Of a stretch of DNA of 30,417 bases, positions 7,931 through 15,400 are shown piece by piece. The position numbers were made by a program, and so were the translations under genes. Numbering within the stretch: the stretch's first letter is position 1; every line of letters starts with the position of its first letter. The notes under the pieces are model-generated. The model saw only the letters and a program-made list of their open reading frames with translations. It made no database searches and was not told the DNA's origin. The stretch comes from Pseudomonas sp. (GTDB lineage Bacteria; Pseudomonadota; Gammaproteobacteria; Pseudomonadales; Pseudomonadaceae): positions 1 through 30,417 of the forward strand of contig NZ_JASLAW010000038.1 in assembly GCF_030147005.1 (NCBI RefSeq), in the 5' to 3' direction.

Positions 7931-8833
7931 ATGGGCGCAGTAAGCACAGTAATTCTCGATGGCGGCATGGGCCGCGAACTGCAACGCCGTGGCGCGCCGT
8001 TCCGCCAGCCGGAATGGTCGGCACTGGCCTTGAGCGAAGCGCCGCACGCGGTGGAGGCGGTGCATGCGGCTTATATCGACAGCGGCGCCAACGTGATTAC
8101 CAGTAACAGCTACGCGGTGGTGCCGTTTCATGTCGGCGAAGCGCGGTTCGCGCAAGAGGGCCAGGCGCTGGCTGCACTGGCCGGTGAGTTGGCGCGACGG
8201 GCGGTGCAAGCCTGCGGCAAAGCGGTGCTCGTTGCCGGTTCATTGCCGCCGCTGTTCGGCTCCTATCGGCCCGACTTGTTCCTGCCTGAGCGCGTCAGCG
8301 AACTGCTGACGCCGCTGGTGCAAGGTCTGGCACCTCACGTCGACCTGTGGTTGGCGGAAACCCAAAGCTCCATCGCTGAGGCACGGGCGATTCATGCCGG
8401 CCTGCCTCAGGACGGCAAGCCGTTCTGGCTGTCGTTCACCTTGAAAGACGAAGACACCGACGACGTCCCGCGTCTGCGCTCCGGCGAGCCAGTGGTAGAG
8501 GCGGCCGAGGCGGCGGCGCAGTTGGGTGTGCAGGTGTTGCTGTTCAATTGCAGCCAACCTGAAGTGATCGGGGCGGCGATCGATGCGGCGCGTGAAACCT
8601 TCGAACGATTGGGCGTAGCGATCCGGATCGGCGCCTACGCCAACGCCTTCCCGCCGCAACCCAAGGAAGCCACGGCCAACGATGGCCTGGACCCGTTGCG
8701 CGACGACCTCGACCCGCCGGGTTACCTGCACTGGGCGGCTGATTGGAAAGCGCGTGGCGCGAGCCATTTGGGCGGTTGCTGCGGCATCGGACCGGAGCAT
8801 ATTGCGGTGCTGGCCCAGCGCTTGACCGACTGA
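7931..8833 (+). CDS. mmuM: Homocysteine S-methyltransferase family protein
   Basis: A 300-residue zinc-dependent methyltransferase of the MmuM/betaine-homocysteine methyltransferase family. It would make methionine from homocysteine and a methyl donor such as S-methylmethionine. It begins with the family motif ILDGGMGREL. It carries the zinc-binding cysteines in LLFNCSQPE and near the C-terminus in GGCCGIGPEHI, as catalysis requires. The start is uncertain. In-frame GTG 7895 and ATGs at 7916 and 7931 are all possible, and none has a strong ribosome-binding site. 7931 is used because the conserved fold starts right after it. The exact methyl donor is not determined by sequence. Confidence 0.85.
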   Translation: MGAVSTVILDGGMGRELQRRGAPFRQPEWSALALSEAPHAVEAVHAAYIDSGANVITSNSYAVVPFHVGEARFAQEGQALAALAGELARRAVQACGKAVLVAGSLPPLFGSYRPDLFLPERVSELLTPLVQGLAPHVDLWLAETQSSIAEARAIHAGLPQDGKPFWLSFTLKDEDTDDVPRLRSGEPVVEAAEAAAQLGVQVLLFNCSQPEVIGAAIDAARETFERLGVAIRIGAYANAFPPQPKEATANDGLDPLRDDLDPPGYLHWAADWKARGASHLGGCCGIGPEHIAVLAQRLTD

Positions 8834-8861
8834 TTCACCACAGCCCAAAAACTGTGTGGGA

Positions 8862-9051
8862 GGGGCATGCACTGATGCCAGTCAGTCAAGGAGAAACGCT
8901 ATACCGTGGCGAGGGAGCTTGCTCCCGCTGGACTGCGTAGCAGTCCCATTTTCTGGGATCGCTTCGCGGCCCAGCGGGAGCAAGCTCCTTCGCCACAGGT
9001 CACCGATTTGTCCGTTCTGGCGCTTAACGGGATGGCATTAGGGCATGCCCC
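8862..9051. repeat. Composite repeat: outer inverted arms around a REPIN (copy 1)
   Basis: Arms 8862-8890 and 9023-9051 are inverted copies (23 of 29 bases) sharing the core TGGCAT(T/C)AG. They enclose the REPIN at 8906-8996. A second, better preserved copy of the whole arrangement is at 19947-20216. This fills the gap between the convergent mmuM and GNAT genes. Confidence 0.7.
8906..8996. repeat. REPIN (paired REP sequences), GTGGCGAGGGAGC type
   Basis: Two inverted REP sequences (GTGGCGAGGGAGCTTGCTCC and its near-complement ending CTCCTTCGCCAC) are separated by a short palindromic spacer. The same element recurs at 20012-20101 and 28871-28977. It is a known P. fluorescens-group mobile palindrome moved by RAYT transposases; no RAYT gene is in this window. 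Confidence 0.88.
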
Positions 9052-9083
9052 CCTACTAATGGTTTTTGTGGTGGTTGTGAAGC

Positions 9084-9755
9084 TTAGGCTCGGCATTCAG
9101 CCAGTGTTTTGAGCTGGCCCGAGTCGCTCTGGTTCGCTTCCGACAACCACGCCTCAAACCCTGCACCGACCTCCGGCCACTCCGAGTCCAGTATCGAATA
9201 CCACGCCGTATCGCGGTTCTGCCCCTTGACCACCATATGCTGGCGGAACACCCCCTCAAAGCTGAAGCCCAGACGCTCGGCCGCATACTTGGAGCGAGCG
9301 TTGCCGTTGTTGCACTTCCACTCCAACCGACGGTAGCCCTGCTCGAACGCGTACTTGGCCAGCAGGTACACCGCCTCGGTGCTTTTGGGCGAGCGCTGCA
9401 TCGGTGCGCCAAAAGTGACATGGCCGATTTCGATGCGGCCTTGCGCCGCGACGATGGACATCAGGCTGAGAATGCCCTGAACCTGGCCGGTTGCGCGGTC
9501 GATCACGCTGAAAAAATACGGGTCGCTGCTGGCCGCATGGTTGTTCAGCCAGGCATCGAAGGCGCTGCGCTCGGGAAACGGGCCGTAGGGCAAGTAATCC
9601 CACAGCTGCGGATCCGCGCCGGGGCCTTCGAGGGCGTGCCACAGCTGGTCGGCGTGGCGCGGCGGGTCGAGTTTTTCCAGGCGAATGAAACGCCCTTCGA
9701 GCAGTTGCTCGGTTGGCGCGGGGGCGCCTTTCCAGTCGGCGAGGGAAGTGGGCAT
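9084..9755 (-). CDS. GNAT-family N-acetyltransferase (RimJ/RimL-like)
   Basis: A 223-residue acetyltransferase resembling the Acetyltransf_3/RimJ-RimL group. Landmarks are the N-terminal GRFIRLEKLDPPRHADQLW, the central IEIGHVTFGAPMQRSPKSTEA and the acetyl-CoA/helix region WKCNNGNARSKYAAERLGF, typical of this subgroup. The ATG at 9755 has AAGGAG 5 nt upstream, a strong site. It lies 9 bp after the stop of the preceding GNAT gene and is the last gene of a three-gene operon starting at 10846. Related proteins acetylate small molecules or protein N-termini; the substrate here is unknown. Confidence 0.85.
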   Translation of the reverse strand: MPTSLADWKGAPAPTEQLLEGRFIRLEKLDPPRHADQLWHALEGPGADPQLWDYLPYGPFPERSAFDAWLNNHAASSDPYFFSVIDRATGQVQGILSLMSIVAAQGRIEIGHVTFGAPMQRSPKSTEAVYLLAKYAFEQGYRRLEWKCNNGNARSKYAAERLGFSFEGVFRQHMVVKGQNRDTAWYSILDSEWPEVGAGFEAWLSEANQSDSGQLKTLAECRA

Positions 9756-9764
9756 GCTGGCTCC

Positions 9765-10211
9765 TTAAAGACCTTTGCGAAATTGGATTAAACCCGGGCG
9801 TTCGGCGATGCGTTCATAGAGTTGAATCGCGGTGGCATTGGTCTCGTGGGTCAACCAATGCACTTTGCAGCAGCCGTCGGCTTTGGCGGTGGCGTAGACG
9901 AACTCGATCAGCTTGCGGCCGACGCCAGTACCGCGTTGCGCGTGGTCCACCAGCAGGTCCTGCAGGTAGCATGAGTTTTCGATGCTCCAGTTCGAACGGT
10001 GATAGATGAAGTTGACCATGCCTACCGCGTTGCCGTCTTGCCAGGCCAGAGCAGAGTGGGTCGGCTCGTGGGCGTCGATCAGGCGTTGCCAGGTGCTTTG
10101 GCTGACGGCATCCGGCAGTTCGGTGTTGTAGAACGTCAAGTACGCTTGCCACAGCGCCAGCCAGGCGGCGTGGTCGGCGGCAGTCACTCGGCGGATGTCT
10201 ATCTGGCTCAT
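9765..10211 (-). CDS. GNAT-family N-acetyltransferase
   Basis: A 148-residue single-domain GNAT enzyme. The acetyl-CoA pyrophosphate loop is QRGTGVGRKLIEF (about residues 92-104), and the C-terminal part has the NATAIQLYERIAERPG segment common to the family. The ATG at 10211 overlaps the stop of the upstream PaiB-like gene by 4 bp (ATGA), and AAGGAG lies 7 nt before it, so the two are translationally coupled. In Bacillus, PaiA (a polyamine/diamine acetyltransferase) is paired with PaiB. Pairing with a PaiB homologue suggests a similar amine substrate, but this is inference. Confidence 0.88.
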   Translation of the reverse strand: MSQIDIRRVTAADHAAWLALWQAYLTFYNTELPDAVSQSTWQRLIDAHEPTHSALAWQDGNAVGMVNFIYHRSNWSIENSCYLQDLLVDHAQRGTGVGRKLIEFVYATAKADGCCKVHWLTHETNATAIQLYERIAERPGLIQFRKGL

Positions 10212-10846
10212 TCTTCGGCTCCTTGGGGAATAAGGCGGGCGAGGGTCTGGTCGCGCACATCATTGCTGGTCGCCAGCCCTTCGCGCACACCGGCGATGTC
10301 GGCCGCGCTGCGGTTCTGGCTGAGCTTGCGTTTGCCGACCAGACGTTCTATCGGCAGGGCGAAGCCGACGATGGCCTTGAGCATGCCTTCAATGTAGTCG
10401 GCCGGGGCATCGCTGACGCGCCACGGCTGGGCGCGATTGCTTTCATGGCGGTCGGTGAGGGCGCTGACTACCTCGAGTAGACGCTGGGCGTCGGTAAACA
10501 CCTCGGCCTTGCCGTAGGCATGCACGGCGATGTAGTTCCAGGTGGGCACCACTTTGCCGTGCTCGGCCTTGACCGGGTAAAACGAGGGGCTGATGTAAGC
10601 CTCGGCACCGGCAAAAATCACCAGCGCCTCGCTGCCGTTTTGCAGGTCACGCCACTGTGGATTGGCCTTGGCCATGTGCCCGTAAAGCGTGCCGCTGGGG
10701 CCTTCGTCGGGATTGAGCAGCAGCGGCAGGTGGCTGGCGTGCAAGCCGTTCTCACCCGTGGTCACCAACTGCGCCAGGCGGGTGTGCTGAATCAGCTGCT
10801 GGATGTCGGGCAATTCATCGAGAGCGAAGGCGCGTGGCGTGTACAT
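10208..10846 (-). CDS. PaiB-like FMN-binding split-barrel protein
   Basis: A 212-residue member of the PaiB / FMN-binding negative transcriptional regulator family. It starts with MYTPRAFALDELPDIQQLI and contains the conserved VPTWNYIAVHAYGKAEV segment and the C-terminal IVGFALPIERLVGKRKLSQNR split as VGFALPIERLVGK and KLSQNR. AAGGGA lies about 8 nt before the ATG. It is the first gene of an operon with two acetyltransferases and is divergent from the MocR regulator at 10935. The name regulator is historical: the fold binds FMN or heme-like cofactors, and direct DNA binding is not evident here. Confidence 0.88.
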   Translation of the reverse strand: MYTPRAFALDELPDIQQLIQHTRLAQLVTTGENGLHASHLPLLLNPDEGPSGTLYGHMAKANPQWRDLQNGSEALVIFAGAEAYISPSFYPVKAEHGKVVPTWNYIAVHAYGKAEVFTDAQRLLEVVSALTDRHESNRAQPWRVSDAPADYIEGMLKAIVGFALPIERLVGKRKLSQNRSAADIAGVREGLATSNDVRDQTLARLIPQGAEE

Positions 10847-10867
10847 GGAAGATTTCCCTTGGCGAAT

Positions 10868-10909
10868 GCCTGCATCCTAGGCAGGCTAATGGCTCGATGT
10901 AAGAGCCAT
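10868..10909. promoter_or_regulatory. Two adjacent inverted repeats, probable MocR operator region
   Basis: GCCTG-N9-CAGGC (10868-10886) and the perfect 7-bp repeat ATGGCTC-N7-GAGCCAT (10889-10909) fill most of the 88-bp gap between the divergent paiB-like and MocR genes. A third partial copy of the half-site (TGGCATCCAT) follows at 10911. MocR regulators usually act on the neighbouring divergent operon, so this is the natural candidate binding region. Confidence 0.45.
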
Positions 10910-10934
10910 CTGGCATCCATTTCATAGGTCCAAT

Positions 10935-12473
10935 ATGCCGCCCGTGAGCCCGCCCATGTCATTCAACCCCGCCGGTATCGAGCTGGATCGCCGTCAGGGC
11001 CTGACGCGCCAGCTATACGACGCCCTGCGCCGGCGGGTGCTGGACGGGCGATTGGTCAGCGGCACGCGTTTACCCGCCACGCGAGATTTGGCGGCGGCGC
11101 TGTCGATCTCCCGCAACAGCGTTGTGCGCGCTTACGATCAGTTGTACGCCGAGGGGTTCATTGAAAGCCGGGTGGGGGACGGCACCTACGTCGCCCAATT
11201 GCCCGGCGCGAAAAAATTATCCACAAAAGTATCCACAGGGTTTTCAACAGGCTTACCCACAGCCTTATCCACAAAAAGCCTGGATTTTGCAAAAAACAGT
11301 CCTTCTGAAGTTATCCACAGCCTCGGTCTGGAGCGGGTTAAAAATAACCATCTCGCGCAGCCGCCTTCCGGGCCTCCGCGCGCTTTTCGGGTAGGTGTGC
11401 CGGCCTTTGATCTGTTTCCGTTCGAGGTTTGGGCCAAGCTTAATGGGGCGTTCTGGCGCAAACCGGACCTGGCGCAGCTGTGCTATGGCGACCCGGCCGG
11501 TGATGAGCGCCTGCGCGGCTTAATCGCCGCCTACCTGCGCAGCTCGCGGGGCATGCAGTGCACAACTGAGCAAATAGTGATCACCAGTGGCGCGCAACAG
11601 GCAATCAGCCTTTGTGCACAGCTGCTGGTGGAGCCTGGCGATGGGGTGGCGGTTGAAAATCCGGGTTATCGCGCGGCGGGGCATGCCTTTGCGCTGGCCG
11701 GTGGCTTGTTGCAGGGCGTGCCAGTGGACGGCGAAGGAATGGATTGCCAGGTATTGAACCGCCTGAACGAGTGCCGAGTGGCCTATGTCACGCCCTCCCA
11801 TCAGTACCCGCTGGGTGTGGTGATGAGCCTGGCGCGGCGCCTGCAATTGCTGAACTGGGCAGAGCGCACCGGCGGCTGGATCGTCGAGGACGATTACGAC
11901 GGTGAGTACCGTTACACCGGCGCACCCTTGTCGCCCTTGGCCGCGCTGGATCGCAATGGCCGAGTGCTGTACGTCGGCACCTTCGGCAAGGTGGCGTTTC
12001 CGGCGCTGCGCCTGGGGTATCTGGTATTGCCTCCCGGCCTGGCGGAAGCCTTCACCCGACGCCGCGCCGTGGAGATGCGTCATTCCGAAGTGAGCACCCA
12101 GGCAGTCATGGCCGAGTTCATGGCGGCGGGGCATTTCCAGCGGCATGTCCGGCGCATGCGGCGGGCGGCGCTGAGCCGTCGCAACGCCCTGTTGGCCGGC
12201 TGGCCCGACGCAATACCCGGTGTCGGCTCCTTGCCCAGCGTCGCGGCGGGGTTGCACTTGACGGTGCGGGTCGACAGCTTGTCTCGCGAGCAGCACTTGC
12301 TGGAGCGGGCCGATGCAGTGGATGTCGAGATCAACGGTTTGAGCAATTACTGGTTGCCAGGCTCCAGCACACCGCCGGACCAACGCGCCGGCCTGGTGCT
12401 GGGGTTCGCCGCCGTGCCCGAACCCGCTATCGTCCAAGCGCTGGCGCGTTTGCGCCGGGCCTGGCAGCCTTGA
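10935..12473 (+). CDS. MocR-type regulator: GntR winged helix fused to PLP aminotransferase fold
   Basis: A 512-residue MocR/PdxR-type regulator. Residues about 19-88 form a GntR winged helix-turn-helix (SGTRLPATRDLAAALSISRN). A variable linker spans about 89-150. The rest is a type-I aminotransferase-like domain with TPSHQYPLG (286-294), EDDYDGEYRY (318-327) and the PLP-binding lysine at 352 in YVGTFGK. ATG 10935 has AGG 6 nt upstream; ATG 10956 is an alternative. It is divergent from the PaiB/GNAT operon, its probable target. The linker is odd: residues 95-111 repeat every four residues (LSTK VSTG FSTG LPTA LSTK) and are encoded by DnaA-box-like DNA with rare TTA leucine codons (see 11217-11319). 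Confidence 0.9.
   Translation: MPPVSPPMSFNPAGIELDRRQGLTRQLYDALRRRVLDGRLVSGTRLPATRDLAAALSISRNSVVRAYDQLYAEGFIESRVGDGTYVAQLPGAKKLSTKVSTGFSTGLPTALSTKSLDFAKNSPSEVIHSLGLERVKNNHLAQPPSGPPRAFRVGVPAFDLFPFEVWAKLNGAFWRKPDLAQLCYGDPAGDERLRGLIAAYLRSSRGMQCTTEQIVITSGAQQAISLCAQLLVEPGDGVAVENPGYRAAGHAFALAGGLLQGVPVDGEGMDCQVLNRLNECRVAYVTPSHQYPLGVVMSLARRLQLLNWAERTGGWIVEDDYDGEYRYTGAPLSPLAALDRNGRVLYVGTFGKVAFPALRLGYLVLPPGLAEAFTRRRAVEMRHSEVSTQAVMAEFMAAGHFQRHVRRMRRAALSRRNALLAGWPDAIPGVGSLPSVAAGLHLTVRVDSLSREQHLLERADAVDVEINGLSNYWLPGSSTPPDQRAGLVLGFAAVPEPAIVQALARLRRAWQP
11217..11319 (+). other. Cluster of six DnaA-box-like sequences inside the MocR coding region
   Basis: Perfect TTATCCACA occurs at 11217, 11265 and 11311. 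One-mismatch forms are GTATCCACA at 11229 and TTACCCACA at 11253, and a weaker TTTTCAACA is at 11241. The first five are spaced exactly 12 bp and are in the coding frame. The sixth lies in another frame (codons gaa gtt atc cac agc), which suggests that the DNA motif rather than the peptide is what is kept. All face the same way. An A6 tract precedes the first box. Confidence 0.7.
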
Positions 12474-12498
12474 CTGCCGCCAGCACGGGCGCAGCTCA

Positions 12499-15400
12499 TC
12501 AATCGGGTTTGGTGCGGAAAAAAAACCGCCTGGCTTGTGTGAGGTTGAGCGTGCTGCGGTAGAAGGCGACGCGCTGTTCTGCATTGAGCCCTTGAAGGTC
12601 GTCAGCCGCCTGGCCGAGCGCGCGCTCTTCGGGGGTTTTCAAGCGAGCCGAGAGAAATCTGTCGGCCCGCGCGTCGGCGGTTGAGTAGTGGAAATGCGCA
12701 TACCACAGCGGGGTGCCGGCATCATCGATGAGGGTGTATTCATCCAGATAGTCCTTGGTAGCGCTTTTGAGCCGGCGCCGTTTGGCCGTTTTTTTGATGC
12801 TGATCAGCTTGTGGTTGATGAGCCACTCAACACCCGACAGGGTTGGCGGTTGCTGCTTGATCAGCTTCTGAACCTGCTCATTGGCCTGCCGGTAAAGCGC
12901 CTGCGCGGCGTCGTTGAGCTGTTTGCCCAGCGTGGAGGCCGAGGGTTGCTGGCTTTCCGTGGCATTGGTCTGGGTCAGCGCTTCTTCGATGTCTTGGGCG
13001 GCCTGCTCCAGCAAGCGGGCATGTTGATGCAGCATGTGCTCGATGCCGATAGGCGTACGCGAGGGTTTGCCTATTTGCTCATCGGCGCGTATCTGAAACA
13101 CCCGCAGTTCGTCCAATAACGTGCGCCCGTTGAGCAGGCTGGTTGCGAGATCGGGGGCCTTGGGTGAGGGCCGCGTGGTGTCGTGCTCAACGCGTTCTAC
13201 CCACACGCCTGGGGTTCTTTCATGAAACGTGGCGATGATGTGTTGAGTCAGCGGTGACTTGATGTCGACAAGGTCGGTTTCTAGCCCCACTGCGGTTAAG
13301 CGCGGCTCGCCGATCAGCACGCCATTGAAGCGCGTGTGGATGAACTTTTTCCTGGGCCTTGGCGGCGTGGGCGGCGGTGTGGGCCGGATTCGGCGTTGTT
13401 CTTGCTCAACATGCAGCGGTGCAAGTTCTGCAGTGGCCCGTTCCGCGAATTCGCGCAGCTGCGCACGCAGGATTTCAATGGGTGGGGTAATGCTCTGATC
13501 GGGGAAATCCGCGGGGAAATCCAGTAGGCGTTCATTGATGAGCTGGAACTGATCGAGCAGGTTGTGCAGTGTTTCAACACACTCGTCCAAACGCGACTCG
13601 TGACGCTCTTGCAGGGTGTCGCGCAGGGTTTGCACGGTGAGATCGGCGCGGTCGACAATCTCGTTGATCTGAGCCCATGCGTTCGATTCGGTGCTGATCG
13701 ATTGCGGCGTCACGCAGAGGTTTCGTGCCAGCGTCACTTGCAGGGCTCGCAGGTCGTCGCCGGTATAGGCGGGCAGCCTGGGTTTGCTGTCCTGAATCAT
13801 GCGCAAGCCGTCCTTGGCCAGGGCTCGCAGTTCGGTGAAGCGCGATCTTGCGTAATCCAGGCGCTTGATCATGTCGTCGCTCATATCGATCATTGCTTGC
13901 GCGTCTGCGGAGCTGACCGCCTGGGTCGATGACTGCGCCGGGCTTTCGAGTTGGTCCAGCACAGTCTTGAGTGTCGGCGTGAACGTGGTTTGCAGCTCTC
14001 GAATACCGGCCTCGTTGAGTTCCAGTTGAGCCTTTAGATAGCCCAGCGCTTTTTGCTTGAAATCAGTGGCCGGAGTGAAGACGTTCAACGTCATCAGTTG
14101 CTTTCGTGCTTCTTCGTAGTCGCTGCCTTGGCTGTCGAGCTTGTTCAGGTAGACCAGGCGCTTTTTGGCCTGCTCCGAGGTGCTCGGGGCAGCGGTCATG
14201 GCCAGGTGGGCCGCTTGCAGGTCTTCTTGTGCGCCTTTCTTGGCTTTTTCGAAGGCCGCCAGGTGCGTGCGCAGCTTCTCGGATGTGGCCTTTGCCTTGT
14301 CCATGACGCTTTTAATTTCGCTCTTTCGGCCACCACCGCGCAGGCGTAACCGGCTGTCGATGAACCATTCGCCCTTGGCGTTATGGATCAATGCCGGGCC
14401 CTTGCGGCTGGGCTGTTCGGAATCAACGATGACGATGGTTGCGTCACCTTCCAGGGCCACTTCAAACCAGCGCGTGCCCACCGGTGCGTAGTAATGCTGT
14501 TCAAGAAGGTGAAGGTGCTGGTAGATCCCCTCTGCGCTGATTGCGTCCGGCAGGTCGGCGGGTTTTTCGACTGTGAAACTGTCCAGAATTGTCGTCAGGT
14601 TTTTTTGCGAGCGGTTGATGGCGCCGCCGATGTTCAATGGCAGCTCAAGGCCGGAAGCCACCAGGTCGGTGGCGGGCGCTGGCAATTGCTCCACGATGAT
14701 CGCCTTCTCGTCGAACACCACTGGCGTTCCCGGCACTCGCTCGGCAGGGATGGCGCCAGGGCGGGCGCGGCTGGCGACATGCAGGGTGATGGCCATGCCC
14801 ACACTGAGCAACACATCAGTGAGCGCGGCCCATTGCGCCTGTTTTTGCCCATGCTCGTGAGCCTCGACGATTGCGTGTACCTGATCGACAATCTGCCAGA
14901 TCCAGGCGGCTGCGCTGGCGTAACGGCCCATGAAAGGCAGGACCGCATTGAAGATCAGCCAGCCGGCATGTTTGAGCGTTGCCCAGCGCGCTTCGGCGTT
15001 GGATACCGATGCACGGTCCGCCAGCTCGACCAGCGCCTGGGCGTTGGCATCGAACAAGGTGGCAAACTGATCGCCGTTAATGGCCTGCTGGCCAAGATGC
15101 ATGGGGCCGGAAAAGGCCCAAAGCTTGCTGGAAACCACCACAAGATCATCCATGATCCAGGGTGCTGGCAGGTCGCCTGGAAATACATAGTTGCTGTAAT
15201 CCTCGCGAACCGAGTCCGGCAGCCAGGCGAGTACCGAATCGCGCAGTGTCTTGGACTGCACGATGCCGTACATCAGGTTTGCCTGTGACGAGTATTGAAT
15301 CAGCGCCGGCTCGAACAGCGGGCGATACAGCAGGCAGGGGCTGTCCGGGCTGTTTTGCGGGCCTATGACGTACATGTTGGCGACCACGTCCACGGCGGTG

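Noticed and set aside
8834..9083. CRISPR-like repeat array or tRNA genes in repeat-rich gaps
   Set aside because: The repeats are inverted REP pairs with unequal spacing rather than direct repeats with unique spacers, and no tRNA cloverleaf with a T-loop was found anywhere in the window.
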